A stretch of DNA of 64,000 nt from Oceanihabitans gracilariae (GCF_042684485.1 NZ_JBHULM010000001.1:1-64000), one strand, 5' to 3'. Numbered from the stretch's first letter, positions 7,724-17,290 are shown. Numbers and translations: made by a program. Notes: generated by a model from the letters alone, not told the origin.

Positions 7724-9301
7724 ATGAGCAAAAAACTATTCGTCTTACTAATTATTTTAATGAGTTTATCGCTTATAGGAATTATTTCTGTACAAGCATA
7801 TTACATAAAAAACTCTGTAGATAATAAAAAAGAGCAGTTTAACTTTAATGTAAAAAAAGCATTAACTTATACTACTGCAGCAATAGAAAATAAAGAGCTA
7901 GATAAGTATTATACCATGTATCAACAGCTTGCAGAACAGCAAAAGCAAGCAGATACGGTTGCCATAAAAAACTTATTTATAGTACAGCAAAATCAAAACA
8001 CTAATGAGACAATAGTGTATAAAAGTGGCATTTTTGAAGAAAATTACACCTTGTCTTCAGCGTTCTTTGATATAGGTTTAGATAGAGACAGCATAAATAT
8101 TCAGAAAATATTAAGCAATTCTGAAACAAAGATATACACTAATTCAACAGGTTCTAAAGAGTTAAATATGAATCCTGTTTTAAGTATTTCTAACTCCGGA
8201 AGACTTACAGAAGCAGAAAAAATTAATTTCGAAAAATCGTTTAGAATCATGGCAAGTAGATTGCCTATTCATCAAAGAGTTTTAAGCAAAGAAATTAATA
8301 GATTATTAAAAAAACAGCTAAATGAAGATAATATTAATATCGATTTTCAATTTGCAATTTATGATAATGATCTAGCAACAAAAGTGCAAAGTGAATCTTT
8401 TGAGTTACAAAATGCATCCACCTTTAGTGTTCCTATTTTTGAAAACGAATTAAACGCGAATAATTATAGGTTACTCGTCAATTTTCCAGAACACAATAAA
8501 TTTATTTGGTCGTCTATAATTACCATGATGCTATTATCTGTGGTATTTACTTCCATTATAATTTTAGCATATGCAAGTGCTTTATTACAGCTTTTTAAGC
8601 AACGTAAAATCTCTGAAATTAAAACAGATTTTATTAACAATATGACGCATGAGTTTAAAACTCCTATTGCTACTATTAACCTGGCTTTAGACGCTATTAA
8701 AAACCCTAAAATTATAGAAGATAAAACCAAGGTGTTGCGTTATCTTAATATGATAAAAGAAGAGAACAAACGCATGCATGCACAGGTGGAAAATGTGCTT
8801 AGAATATCTAAACTTGAAAAAAATGAATTAAATATTAGTAAGGAAAATGTAGACTTGCACGACCTAATAGAAGATGCGATGACACATGTAGAGTTAATTA
8901 TTGAAGATAAGAAGGGATACTTAAAAACAAATTTAAGTGCAGAGAAAACTTCGGTCTTAGCAAATGATACTCATTTTACTAATGTTATAGTAAATATTCT
9001 GGATAATGCCATTAAGTATTCTCCAGGAGCACCAGAAATAGAAGTATCTACAGAAAATGTAGGAGAAAATATTTTATTAAAAATAAAAGACCACGGAAGT
9101 GGTATGAGCAAAGTAGCTCAAAAACGTGTTTTTGAAAAATTTTATAGAGAACACACAGGAAATATACATAACGTAAAAGGCCATGGTTTAGGACTTGCTT
9201 ATGTAAAAAGAATGGTAGAAGACCATCAAGGTTATATATCTGTAGAAAGTGAAAAAGAAAAAGGAAGTACTTTTACAATAAGACTTCCACTAATATCATA
9301 A
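7724..9301 (+). CDS. Sensor histidine kinase (RprX-like)
   Basis: A 525-residue membrane kinase. It has an N-terminal helix (about 4-27), a periplasmic sensor region of roughly 230 residues, a second membrane helix (about 260-288), a HisKA domain with the phosphoacceptor His309 in NMTHEFKTPIA, and a HATPase_c domain with N box (NILDNAIKYSP), G boxes (KDHGSGM, GHGLGLAYV) and F box (FEKFYR). It passes phosphate to the response regulator encoded four bases downstream. Its place after coaE and its sequence style resemble Bacteroides RprX; the signal sensed is unknown. Confidence 0.9.
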   Translation: MSKKLFVLLIILMSLSLIGIISVQAYYIKNSVDNKKEQFNFNVKKALTYTTAAIENKELDKYYTMYQQLAEQQKQADTVAIKNLFIVQQNQNTNETIVYKSGIFEENYTLSSAFFDIGLDRDSINIQKILSNSETKIYTNSTGSKELNMNPVLSISNSGRLTEAEKINFEKSFRIMASRLPIHQRVLSKEINRLLKKQLNEDNINIDFQFAIYDNDLATKVQSESFELQNASTFSVPIFENELNANNYRLLVNFPEHNKFIWSSIITMMLLSVVFTSIIILAYASALLQLFKQRKISEIKTDFINNMTHEFKTPIATINLALDAIKNPKIIEDKTKVLRYLNMIKEENKRMHAQVENVLRISKLEKNELNISKENVDLHDLIEDAMTHVELIIEDKKGYLKTNLSAEKTSVLANDTHFTNVIVNILDNAIKYSPGAPEIEVSTENVGENILLKIKDHGSGMSKVAQKRVFEKFYREHTGNIHNVKGHGLGLAYVKRMVEDHQGYISVESEKEKGSTFTIRLPLIS

Positions 9302-9305
9302 AGCT

Positions 9306-10016
9306 ATGAATGAACAACAAAAAAGGATATTATTAGTAGAAGACGACCCAAATTTTGGAACCGTTTTAAAAGATTATTTAATGATGAATGATTACGAAGT
9401 TACACATGCCAAAAATGGTATGGAAGGCTTTGAAAAATTTAAAAAAGACGATTTTGATTTATGTATCTTAGACGTAATGATGCCTTATAAAGATGGCTTT
9501 ACATTAGCAAAAGAAATACGCGAAAAAAATGCAGAAGTGCCTATTATTTTCTTAACTGCAAAAGCAATGAAAGAAGATGTGCTTAAAGGGTATAAAGTAG
9601 GTGCAGATGATTATTTAAATAAACCATTTGATAGCGAAGTGCTATTAATGAAAATTAAAGCTATTATACAACGTAAAGCATCTGATTCTGTTGCAGATAG
9701 TAAGCAATTTGAATTTAAAATTGGCGGATTTGATTTAAACTCTAAACTGCGTTTTTTAACGTATAAAGATGGAAATCAGGTAAAATTATCGCCTAAAGAA
9801 AATGAACTTCTACGTTTATTGGCATTACATGAAAATGATTTAATGCCTAGAGAATTAGCATTAACAAAAATATGGAGAGATGATAATTATTTCACCTCTA
9901 GAAGTATGGATGTGTATATTGCTAAACTACGTAAATATTTAAAGCTAGATGATAAAGTAGAAATACTTAATATTCATGGCGAAGGCTTTAGATTAGTTGT
10001 TAATACAGAAGCTTAA
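9306..10016 (+). CDS. OmpR-family response regulator (RprY-like)
   Basis: A 236-residue regulator with a receiver domain (1-120: acidic pocket VEDDP, phosphoacceptor Asp56 in LDVMMP, switch region FLTAKA, conserved Lys in NKPF) and a C-terminal winged-helix DNA-binding domain (about 135-232, with LSPKENELLRLL and SMDVYIAKLRKYL). It is the cognate partner of the upstream kinase in a two-gene operon closed by a terminator. Confidence 0.93.
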   Translation: MNEQQKRILLVEDDPNFGTVLKDYLMMNDYEVTHAKNGMEGFEKFKKDDFDLCILDVMMPYKDGFTLAKEIREKNAEVPIIFLTAKAMKEDVLKGYKVGADDYLNKPFDSEVLLMKIKAIIQRKASDSVADSKQFEFKIGGFDLNSKLRFLTYKDGNQVKLSPKENELLRLLALHENDLMPRELALTKIWRDDNYFTSRSMDVYIAKLRKYLKLDDKVEILNIHGEGFRLVVNTEA

Positions 10017-10036
10017 TAGTAATAGTTAGTGTTGAT

Positions 10037-10081
10037 AAAATTCCAGTTGTATTTGGTGTAACCAATGCATCTGGAATTTTT
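10037..10081 (+). terminator. Terminator of the two-component operon
   Basis: Outer stem AAAATTCCAG/CTGGAATTTT with an inner ATTTGGT/ACCAAT pairing and a T-rich end, 20 bases after the regulator stop. Confidence 0.7.
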
Positions 10082-10140
10082 ATGTTTAAAAACAATTCCT
10101 TTTTAGTATATATCTATTGTTGGGTGTTTTTTTTTATTCT

Positions 10141-10608
10141 CTAATCCCATATCTCTGGACGATCAATCTTCATTGCTCTTAAATAGGAAAGGAAATGTCC
10201 AGCGTGCACAGATTCATGATACCCAATTCGTAATAAATATTTTCTGAGATTTTTTTTCTCTCCATTTCCTGGGTGAATGATTTCTGTTTCGTTTAATTCT
10301 CTATCCGAAAATTGACGAACGCTTTCTAAAAAAGTATTCCTATAAGGTTTAGCAAATTCAAGTTCGTCAGAAACACTAATAAATGGCCTGTTTTGCCATG
10401 GTGTTTGATAATTGGTCATATTCCCTTTATTGATTATTATATTCCACCCATAATCGGCTTCCAAAACATGTCTAATCATTTCTATGGCAGACATTGCTTT
10501 TTCGTCAGGTTTCCAATTGTAATATTCCTCAGGGAGTCCATTCCAGAGTTTTATACTTCTTCTCCTAATCTCTGTAAAGTTTAAAATTATGAGTTCAGAT
10601 TGTGTCAT
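10141..10608 (-). CDS. DinB-like metal-binding protein
   Basis: A 155-residue protein of the DinB/YfiT four-helix-bundle superfamily. Histidines in the expected places can bind a metal: one in MIRHVLEADYGW and two in GYHESVHAGHFLSYLR. Family members are often thiol-dependent (bacillithiol or mycothiol) transferases or of unknown role; because this organism carries bacillithiol genes that link is plausible but unproven. It stands alone between the two-component operon and the miaA group. Confidence 0.8.
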   Translation of the reverse strand: MTQSELIILNFTEIRRRSIKLWNGLPEEYYNWKPDEKAMSAIEMIRHVLEADYGWNIIINKGNMTNYQTPWQNRPFISVSDELEFAKPYRNTFLESVRQFSDRELNETEIIHPGNGEKKNLRKYLLRIGYHESVHAGHFLSYLRAMKIDRPEIWD

Positions 10609-10775
10609 TTTGTTTGTTTTCTTGAATGTTGTTTTACATTACAGCCAATTGATTATTATAAATCTTCTGTAGTTTTTTTTTATAAAGTCAATTTCTTTTT
10701 TTGTTTTAAGACGTGTTTATGCCTATAGATTTACTCTAATTAACCAATGCTAGCGTTAGTAGAACTTGCTCTTTT

Positions 10776-11285
10776 TTATGGTTTGTCTGTAGATTTTTCT
10801 ATAGAACTTGCATGATCTTTAATTACATACCATGTATTATCTATTTTTTGAAGAGCATAACTTACATACATTCTATTAAAGTAAGGTTTGCCATCACGAT
10901 CTGGCTCTTTGTAAGTTATTTCGGTTATTGCAATTCCAAATTCTTTTCCAATTTTAGTATCTAATATTTTGGTATCAAAAGTCCAAGGAGTTTCTATAGC
11001 AAACCAGTTTTTATGATATTTTATAAATTCGTCAACTGTATTGGTAATTTCGGTTTTGGGTAGAATGAGTTGCATGTTTCCGTTAGGAGACAATGTGCTT
11101 TTTAATGTGGTTAAATCTTTATTGCTAACAGCATCTAAGTGTGTTTGCATGGTTTCAATAAAAAGCAGCTCGTTTTGTGCTTCGTAATTAATAAGAGGGT
11201 TTTTTGTGTCTTTTTTAGTACAAGAAAAAAAGATAAAAGAAATAAAAACTAAAAGTAGGTATGTATTACTCTTTATTAATTTCAT
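10776..11285 (-). CDS. NTF2/SnoaL-like lipoprotein
   Basis: A 169-residue protein with an N-terminal lipoprotein signal whose lipobox is FFSC (Cys at about 22), followed by an NTF2-like cone fold: an opening helix with ETMQTHLDAVSNKDL and a C-terminal strand pattern YALQKIDNTWYVIKDHAS. It is probably tethered to the periplasmic side of a membrane. There are no catalytic residues I can name. Its first 20 bases overlap the end of miaA, so the two are likely co-transcribed. Confidence 0.7.
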   Translation of the reverse strand: MKLIKSNTYLLLVFISFIFFSCTKKDTKNPLINYEAQNELLFIETMQTHLDAVSNKDLTTLKSTLSPNGNMQLILPKTEITNTVDEFIKYHKNWFAIETPWTFDTKILDTKIGKEFGIAITEITYKEPDRDGKPYFNRMYVSYALQKIDNTWYVIKDHASSIEKSTDKP

Positions 11286-12192
11286 GGTTTATTTTTTTTA
11301 GTATTGTTTCTAAATCTGTTAAATAATCAAACCACAAGGTGTTTTCATTTCTTTTAAACCAAGTAAGCTGTCGTTTAGCAAATCTTCTAGAATTCTTTTT
11401 TATTTCGCTAATAGCAAAATCTAAAGTCCATTCTTTACTAAAATAATTAAATATTTCTTTATAACCAACTGTATTTAAAGCGTTTAAATTTTTATAAGGA
11501 AGTAGCTTTTGTACTTCGTCTAGTAAACCTTCTTGCATCATGATGTCTACACGCTTATTTATTCTGTTATAAATAATTTCACGCTCTGCAGTTAAGCCTA
11601 TAGTAATGGTTGTAAACGGTCTGTTGTTTTTGTTTTTATTTAAAAACGAAGAATATGGCTTTTGGGTACCAATACAAATCTCTAATGCGCGAATAACACG
11701 TTGCGGATTTTTTAAAGCAATAGTATTATAGGTTTCTTCGTCTAATACTTTTAGTATGTTTTGAAGTACCTCTAGACCTTCGTTTTCTAGTTGAGCATTT
11801 AGTTTTTCTCTAATGCTTTTATCTACATCAGGAAAGTGATCTAATCCCTTTGTAACCGCATCTACATACAAGCCAGAGCCACCAACCATAATAACAACGT
11901 CATGTGTTTTAAATAGCGTATTTAGTTTTTTTAGAGCATCTTTTTCAAAAGCACCAACATTATACGTTTCTTCAATAGATTTATGATGAATAAAATGATG
12001 TGGTGCTGCCGCCAATTCTGATGGAGTAGGAGCAGCAGTACCAATTTGCATTTCTTTAAAGAACTGCCTAGAATCTGCTGAAATTATTTCGGTATTAAAA
12101 TAATTGGCAAGTTTAATGCTTAACGATGTTTTTCCTATGGCTGTAGGACCAACAATAGAAAGTAAATACTTGGTGTTGTTTGTAGTGGTAAT
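11266..12192 (-). CDS. miaA: tRNA dimethylallyltransferase, probable ATT start
   Basis: MiaA adds a dimethylallyl group to A37 of tRNAs reading codons that begin with U. From the first ATG (12051) only 261 residues would be made and the ATP-binding loop would be lost. The frame continues upstream without a stop and encodes YLLSIVGPTAIGKTSL and the TEIISADSRQF segment, both essential in MiaA. No ATG, GTG or TTG lies between that region and the in-frame TAG just downstream of the channel gene; the only near-cognate start is ATT at 12192-12190, which gives 308 residues, the normal family length, with the Walker A at 15-22. Other landmarks: GGSGLYVDAV, NPQRVIRALE and the C-terminal RRFAKRQLTWFKR. 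Confidence 0.85.
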   Translation of the reverse strand: MTTTNNTKYLLSIVGPTAIGKTSLSIKLANYFNTEIISADSRQFFKEMQIGTAAPTPSELAAAPHHFIHHKSIEETYNVGAFEKDALKKLNTLFKTHDVVIMVGGSGLYVDAVTKGLDHFPDVDKSIREKLNAQLENEGLEVLQNILKVLDEETYNTIALKNPQRVIRALEICIGTQKPYSSFLNKNKNNRPFTTITIGLTAEREIIYNRINKRVDIMMQEGLLDEVQKLLPYKNLNALNTVGYKEIFNYFSKEWTLDFAISEIKKNSRRFAKRQLTWFKRNENTLWFDYLTDLETILKKINHEINKE

Positions 12193-12223
12193 AGCTTTTG
12201 GTTTTAGGAATCTATTATTCTAT

Positions 12224-13099
12224 TTATAATTTGTAACCACATTGATCACAATATTTGGCTTTGTCTTTATGTTTTGTGTTTAAACAATTAGAGCAAGTTT
12301 GTGAATTAACATCTATTTCATCAGGATGTTTTGGTAAAGGTGAAATAGCATGCGCATCCTCATTTTCTGTTTCTTTTTCCTTTTTAGAATATTCTGCGGT
12401 AACAATTCCTGTTGGTACAGCTATAATACCATAACCCATAATCATAATCAACGAAGCTATAATTTGACCTAGTGGTGTTTGTGGTGTTATGTCTCCAAAT
12501 CCTACTGTAGTAAGCGTTACTATACACCAATAAACACTTTTTGGTATATTGTCAAAACCGTGTTCTTTACCTTCTATTAGGTACATAACTGTCCCTAAAA
12601 TAATCGTGATAATAAGTACGGCAAGCATAAAGACAGATATTTTGGCTCTACTTGCTCTTAGTGCAGAAACTAAATGGTTAGATGCAGATAAAAAACGTAC
12701 CAGTTTTAAAACTCTAAAAATACGTAACAGCCTAATAGCTCTAAAAGCAACTAAGGCATGTGTACCTACAAAAATTAAGGATAAGTATTTAGGTATGGTA
12801 GAAAGTAAGTCTATAATACCATAAAAACTAGTTACATATTTAAGTGGTTGTTTAACAGAAATAATACGTAAAATATATTCTATTGAGAATAAGATGGTGA
12901 TTACCCATTCTGAAACATTAAAGAAGGTATGGTATTTACTGTCTAAAGATTCTATACTCTCTAGCATAACCAATAATATACTAGCTATAATGGCTATTAG
13001 TAAAACAATGTCAAAAAACTTACCTGCAGGAGTATCTGCTTCATAAATAACTTCATGAACTTTAAGTTTCCAGTTAGATTTTGGTTTTGCTTCAGGCAT
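12224..13099 (-). CDS. Voltage-gated-type potassium channel with zinc-ribbon tail
   Basis: A 291-residue ion transporter of the Kv-like six-helix type. It has an arginine-rich S4 segment (FRAIRLLRIFRVLKLVRFL), a pore loop with the K+ selectivity filter TTVGFGD and six hydrophobic segments between about 25 and 235. The cytoplasmic tail ends in a CxxC-x12-CxxC zinc ribbon (TCSNC then YCDQCGYKL). The ribbon could mediate assembly or gating (inference). It is followed after 31 bases by miaA. The -7 box lies four bases upstream of the ATG. Confidence 0.9.
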   Translation of the reverse strand: MPEAKPKSNWKLKVHEVIYEADTPAGKFFDIVLLIAIIASILLVMLESIESLDSKYHTFFNVSEWVITILFSIEYILRIISVKQPLKYVTSFYGIIDLLSTIPKYLSLIFVGTHALVAFRAIRLLRIFRVLKLVRFLSASNHLVSALRASRAKISVFMLAVLIITIILGTVMYLIEGKEHGFDNIPKSVYWCIVTLTTVGFGDITPQTPLGQIIASLIMIMGYGIIAVPTGIVTAEYSKKEKETENEDAHAISPLPKHPDEIDVNSQTCSNCLNTKHKDKAKYCDQCGYKL

Positions 13100-13103
13100 G
13101 TAT

Positions 13104-13111
13104 CAAAAATA
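13104..13111 (-). promoter_or_regulatory. -7 box TATTTTTG of the channel/miaA operon
   Basis: Read on the minus strand this is an exact TAnnTTTG, ending four bases before the channel ATG at 13099. This again suggests a leaderless mRNA. Confidence 0.5.
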
Positions 13112-13126
13112 GTGAAAAGAGTTTAA

Positions 13127-15088
13127 TTACTTTCTTTTTAACACTATAGTAGTGTTTTTTTGCAAATTAACAACATGATTCATTAATTCTTTCATATACG
13201 GATAATATTCTTTTACATATATTTCTTTGTTAAAGCTTAGTTTAAAAAATACAACAATTTCATTGTTTTTAACCGAAGTGGTGCATAGCAGTTTTCCTGC
13301 GTTATCGGGTAAATTTAGGTTAATGCTTTTTGGTGTTTCTATAATTTCAAACGCATCATCTATATGTATTTTGTAGTAATACATAAAACCACTTTTGTAG
13401 CCAAAATCTATTGGATAAGATCGTTCTTGAAGTTTAAATGGGTTTTCTTCAAAAAATGTAAACAGAAAAGGATTTACATATAAAAAGTCGCCAATTTTTT
13501 CTGTGGTATAGTTTATATTAAAATGTTCTTTAAAGTCTAAACTATTTATTTCTTGGGTTTCGGCAGCATAATCAGAAATGGTAATGTTTTCATTATTTTC
13601 TGTTAAGTAATTTTCATGTTGCGAAGCATTAGAAAAATAGGATTCTTTTTCGGGTAATGCATGATATCCTGCAGTAGTAAAGTCCACCTTTCCGTTTATA
13701 TTTTCATCTTTATCTAAAACAAGATCGACCTTGTATCTGGTGTTAGATACTACAGAACTGTTAATATCTATCCATTCACTACCATTTTTAAAATCTAAAA
13801 GTCTTCCGTATTGGTTTAAGCATTTAAAAGGAAGTTGCCCAAAGTGTAAGTATTTGTTTGTAGCATCTAATAAATAAGTTTTGTTGTCTATAGTTGCTTG
13901 TACTACTAGGTAATTAAAATCAGAAATTACAGGGTAAATAGTTGTAGGTAAACCATTATTTCTTGTAGAAAGCAGAATAGGTTTTACAGCAATACCAGAT
14001 GCATTAAGTAGGTTGTGTAATAGTATATTTATTTCAGAGACACTACCAGATTTTTTGTCTATCAAGTCTTTTACAGAAACATCTTTAAAAATTTGATAGT
14101 TGCCATTCCAAGTGTAATTTTCTTGTATGTTTTTATAAATAAGTTCTGCTTTTTTTAAGGCATCTTTTTCATTTAAAGTAGATTGCGATAAAAGAGCTTC
14201 TTTTTTTATGTTTTTATTTAATTGTTTACCAATGCTGTTGTTTGCTTTAATCTCTTTATCTGTGGTTTCCCAAGTTTTTGTAATATTATCAATGACACCA
14301 TCAAAACCTTGAAAGACCTTTAATTCATATTCTATTCTAGATAAGTAATTATCTCTAGTAGTCATATAGTCTTCCTCAATAAAAGCAGGAATATCTTTCA
14401 TGACATAAATAGATTCTGTACAATCTGCAGAGCCACCAAGACCAACCTCTAAGCACGATTTTTTTACTTCTGCCTCATTTTTAAATAATTGGTTTTTACC
14501 AACCAGTTTAATGTTATAGTTGTAGTTACCAGGAATGCTCGTGTTGTATTCGCTATATAATTTAGGAATATCTCCTTGAAACTCCCAACTTTTGTATTTG
14601 TAAACAAAAGGTAAGGTTACTCTGTAGCTATACGTAATAACAGAACCTTCTTGAATATTGGGCAATGTAAACTTTACAAGCGTGTAGTTTTCGTTATACT
14701 TTTCTGTATAAATCTCGCTTTCTTTAAGTTTGGTTCTAGTAATTCTACCATCTATTAAATTATGCGTGGTAGCATTTATATTACTAATTTTTTCTTTTTT
14801 GTTTTTAGAGTTATAGAGATAGACTAAAATGGTTGCTTGGTCAAAACCTTTTCTGTTTAGTATTTTTAGTTTTTGTTTAAACTCATGGGTTAATTTAAAA
14901 GACTGGTTATTAACATAGCTCTTACCATATTCATACAAAACTAGAGCATTAGCAGTAGAGTCTTTTTCATAAACATTAGTTTCTAGGTCGCTTCTAGAAA
15001 TAGAAATATTGTTAGAATTAAATTGTTGTGCTTGTGAGGTAAGTATTGATGTAAATAGAAATAAAAGCAGTAGGTAGTTTTTTATCAT
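13127..15088 (-). CDS. DUF3857 / transglutaminase-like secreted protein
   Basis: A 653-residue protein with a signal peptide ending LTSQAQ (about 21). The N-terminal half matches the DUF3857 pattern (a long beta-sandwich with ITYSYRVTLPF), and the middle resembles a transglutaminase-like core (about 310-410), although the usual catalytic Cys is not evident: the corresponding stretch reads KSGSVSEINILLHNLL, with Ser where Cys is expected. It is therefore probably non-catalytic. The location is periplasm or cell surface. Its ATG lies immediately after the stop of the exonuclease gene, so the two form an operon. The function is not known. Confidence 0.75.
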   Translation of the reverse strand: MIKNYLLLLFLFTSILTSQAQQFNSNNISISRSDLETNVYEKDSTANALVLYEYGKSYVNNQSFKLTHEFKQKLKILNRKGFDQATILVYLYNSKNKKEKISNINATTHNLIDGRITRTKLKESEIYTEKYNENYTLVKFTLPNIQEGSVITYSYRVTLPFVYKYKSWEFQGDIPKLYSEYNTSIPGNYNYNIKLVGKNQLFKNEAEVKKSCLEVGLGGSADCTESIYVMKDIPAFIEEDYMTTRDNYLSRIEYELKVFQGFDGVIDNITKTWETTDKEIKANNSIGKQLNKNIKKEALLSQSTLNEKDALKKAELIYKNIQENYTWNGNYQIFKDVSVKDLIDKKSGSVSEINILLHNLLNASGIAVKPILLSTRNNGLPTTIYPVISDFNYLVVQATIDNKTYLLDATNKYLHFGQLPFKCLNQYGRLLDFKNGSEWIDINSSVVSNTRYKVDLVLDKDENINGKVDFTTAGYHALPEKESYFSNASQHENYLTENNENITISDYAAETQEINSLDFKEHFNINYTTEKIGDFLYVNPFLFTFFEENPFKLQERSYPIDFGYKSGFMYYYKIHIDDAFEIIETPKSINLNLPDNAGKLLCTTSVKNNEIVVFFKLSFNKEIYVKEYYPYMKELMNHVVNLQKNTTIVLKRK

Positions 15089-16453
15089 TTAATCTAGATT
15101 TATGACCTTTAGTTTTTTATTGCGTCTTAAATAGGTTTTTATAATGTGTTGCGTGTCTTTGTTATTTTGCATTGGCGTAATTATAGATTGCAACACTTCA
15201 ATGTTATTTATTTGATAGTTTAAATTATAAAAACCAATACCTTTAAAAACTCCATTTTGAATGAGTATTGCAGCACGCTCATCTACCTCACGCCCTCTGT
15301 CAATAATAACCATGTTTTCATTAATAAAGGAGTTTTTGTCTATAAGTTGTTGTACGCGTTGGTTGTAGCTTTCTGCAGGTTCTTCTAGTACACAAGCACC
15401 TTCGCAAGATTTTACCGTATAATTAAAACAACTTGTTTTTGTATCGTATAAACCTGTAAGTTTTTGGCATAGATTGTATTCTTCTACGCGATTAAACATA
15501 AAGCTTCTAGCGCTTTGTCTATTGCTAAAAGTGGTTATAGGTTTCTTTTTACCATCCACTTTTTCAATTTTTAAATGGATATAGCCATTTTTGTCTGTAA
15601 AACTATACAAGCCATGCGTGAAAACGGTTTTTCTTAAGGCTCTGTTGTAAATAGGTTTGTTTTGTTTAATAGCTTCGCTTTCTTTTAATAAAGCAACAAG
15701 TTCACTACCACAAGCTTCATAGGTTACTGCAGTAACTTGTAGTTGCATTTTTTTAGACTTATGCGTGGTACTTGTAAAATGCTGATTAATGCGTTTTCTT
15801 ATGTTTTTACTTTTACCAATATAAATAATTTCACCATCTGCTTTGTGCATATAATATACTCCAGTAATGGCTGGCAAGCTCTCAATAATATTTAATAGTT
15901 TAGACTCTACTTGGTTTTTAGGCTCTTGTTTTATAGATTCTTGAATAATGTTTTTTTTCAAGTCTTTATCTAATAACATTTTAAAGAGCTTTACAGTAGC
16001 AAAAGCATCTCCTGCAGCTCTATGTCTGTCTGCAACAGGAATACCTAAGGCTCTAGTAAGTTTACCTAAACTGTAGGAAGGTTGATCTGGAATTAAATCT
16101 TTAGAAAGCTCTACAGTACACAAAGTTTTACGTTTAAACTCAAAGCCTAGTCTTCTAAATTCTGTTCGTAAAATACGATAATCAAATTTTGCATTGTGCG
16201 CAACAAGAATGGTGTCTTCAGTAATTTCTACTATGCGTTTTGCTACTTCATAAAACTTAGGAGCATTGCGTAGCATGTTACTGTTTATTCCAGTTAGGTT
16301 AACTACAAATGGTTGTATTTCTCGTTCTGGATTAATTAGGCTTATAAATTGGTCTACTACTTCATGACCATCATATTTATAAATAGCAATTTCTGTGATG
16401 CCTTCTTCATTATATTTACCTCCAGTGGTTTCTATGTCTACTATTGTGTACAA
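15089..16453 (-). CDS. DnaQ-like 3'-5' exonuclease fused to a GIY-YIG nuclease
   Basis: A 454-residue two-domain protein. Residues about 1-165 are a DEDDh exonuclease (VDIETTGG, the HNAKFDYRIL block and HRAAGDA, providing Asp, Glu, Asp, His and Asp). Residues about 195-275 are a GIY-YIG endonuclease domain (GVYYMHKADGEIIYIGKS), as in UvrC/Cho. The C-terminus carries cysteines (CQKLTGLYDTKTSC, CEGAC) as in UvrC-like proteins. Family knowledge: annotated as Pol III epsilon-like/Cho-type repair nucleases. A DNA repair role is likely. It is upstream of the DUF3857 gene with no intergenic space. Confidence 0.88.
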   Translation of the reverse strand: MYTIVDIETTGGKYNEEGITEIAIYKYDGHEVVDQFISLINPEREIQPFVVNLTGINSNMLRNAPKFYEVAKRIVEITEDTILVAHNAKFDYRILRTEFRRLGFEFKRKTLCTVELSKDLIPDQPSYSLGKLTRALGIPVADRHRAAGDAFATVKLFKMLLDKDLKKNIIQESIKQEPKNQVESKLLNIIESLPAITGVYYMHKADGEIIYIGKSKNIRKRINQHFTSTTHKSKKMQLQVTAVTYEACGSELVALLKESEAIKQNKPIYNRALRKTVFTHGLYSFTDKNGYIHLKIEKVDGKKKPITTFSNRQSARSFMFNRVEEYNLCQKLTGLYDTKTSCFNYTVKSCEGACVLEEPAESYNQRVQQLIDKNSFINENMVIIDRGREVDERAAILIQNGVFKGIGFYNLNYQINNIEVLQSIITPMQNNKDTQHIIKTYLRRNKKLKVINLD

Positions 16454-16627
16454 TACAGTTAAAAATTTATAGTTAAAACTAAACGTGAATTTGTTTTCGC
16501 TTTTCTAGTTTTAATTGTCTAAACTAACATTTTTATTGGTTCTTTATTAGAAAAAGTTAAAGTTTTATAGGTGTTCCTTTTTATATACGTGGTGTGGTAC
16601 ATAAATGAAATTCAATAATTTGTTTCT

Positions 16628-17290
16628 TTAACCTCTAACACCAAAGATACTACTTCCAACGCGAACCATAGTGCTACCACATTGTATTGCTAATTTAAAA
16701 TCACCACTCATTCCCATACTAATTACTTGTAGGTTGCTATTTGTAGTTTGCTGTGATTTTAAGTCTTCAAAAGTATTTTTTAAAAAGCTAAATTCTCTTT
16801 TAATTTGTTCTTGATCTTCTGTAAAAGTAGCCATTCCCATAACACCAACCACATTCACATTTTTTAATTCTGAAAAGGCTTCTGATTGTAAAATCTCGGA
16901 AGCTTCATTGGCAGACATTCCAAATTTAGTGTCTTCTGAAGCAATTTTAATTTGTAACAAACAATCAATTATTCGATCGTGTTTTGCAGCTTGTTTGTTT
17001 ATTTCTTTTAGCGTTTTAAAATTTTCTACACCATGAATTAAAGTCACAAAACTTGCTATATATTTTACTTTATTGCGTTGTACATGACCTATCATATGCC
17101 ATTGAATGTCTTTTGGCATTTCTTCATACTTATCTACCATATCCTGAATCTTGTTTTCGCCAAATATGCGTTGTCCAGCTTTGTAGGCTTGCATGATATC
17201 GCTAACAGGTTTGGTTTTAGAAACAGCAACAAGGGTTACGTTTTCTGGTAGTTGTTCTTGTATGTCTTGCAGGTTTTTTGTTATGCTCAT
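16628..17290 (-). CDS. YggS-family PLP homeostasis protein
   Basis: A 220-residue pyridoxal-5'-phosphate binding protein of the YggS/PLPBP family, which keeps free PLP and amino/keto-acid pools in balance rather than catalysing a known reaction. The PLP lysine is in VAVSKTKP (about residue 25); GENKIQD, HMIGHVQRNK and the terminal SMGMSGDFKLAI ... VRVGSSIFG are the family blocks. Length is slightly short but complete. Confidence 0.93.
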   Translation of the reverse strand: MSITKNLQDIQEQLPENVTLVAVSKTKPVSDIMQAYKAGQRIFGENKIQDMVDKYEEMPKDIQWHMIGHVQRNKVKYIASFVTLIHGVENFKTLKEINKQAAKHDRIIDCLLQIKIASEDTKFGMSANEASEILQSEAFSELKNVNVVGVMGMATFTEDQEQIKREFSFLKNTFEDLKSQQTTNSNLQVISMGMSGDFKLAIQCGSTMVRVGSSIFGVRG

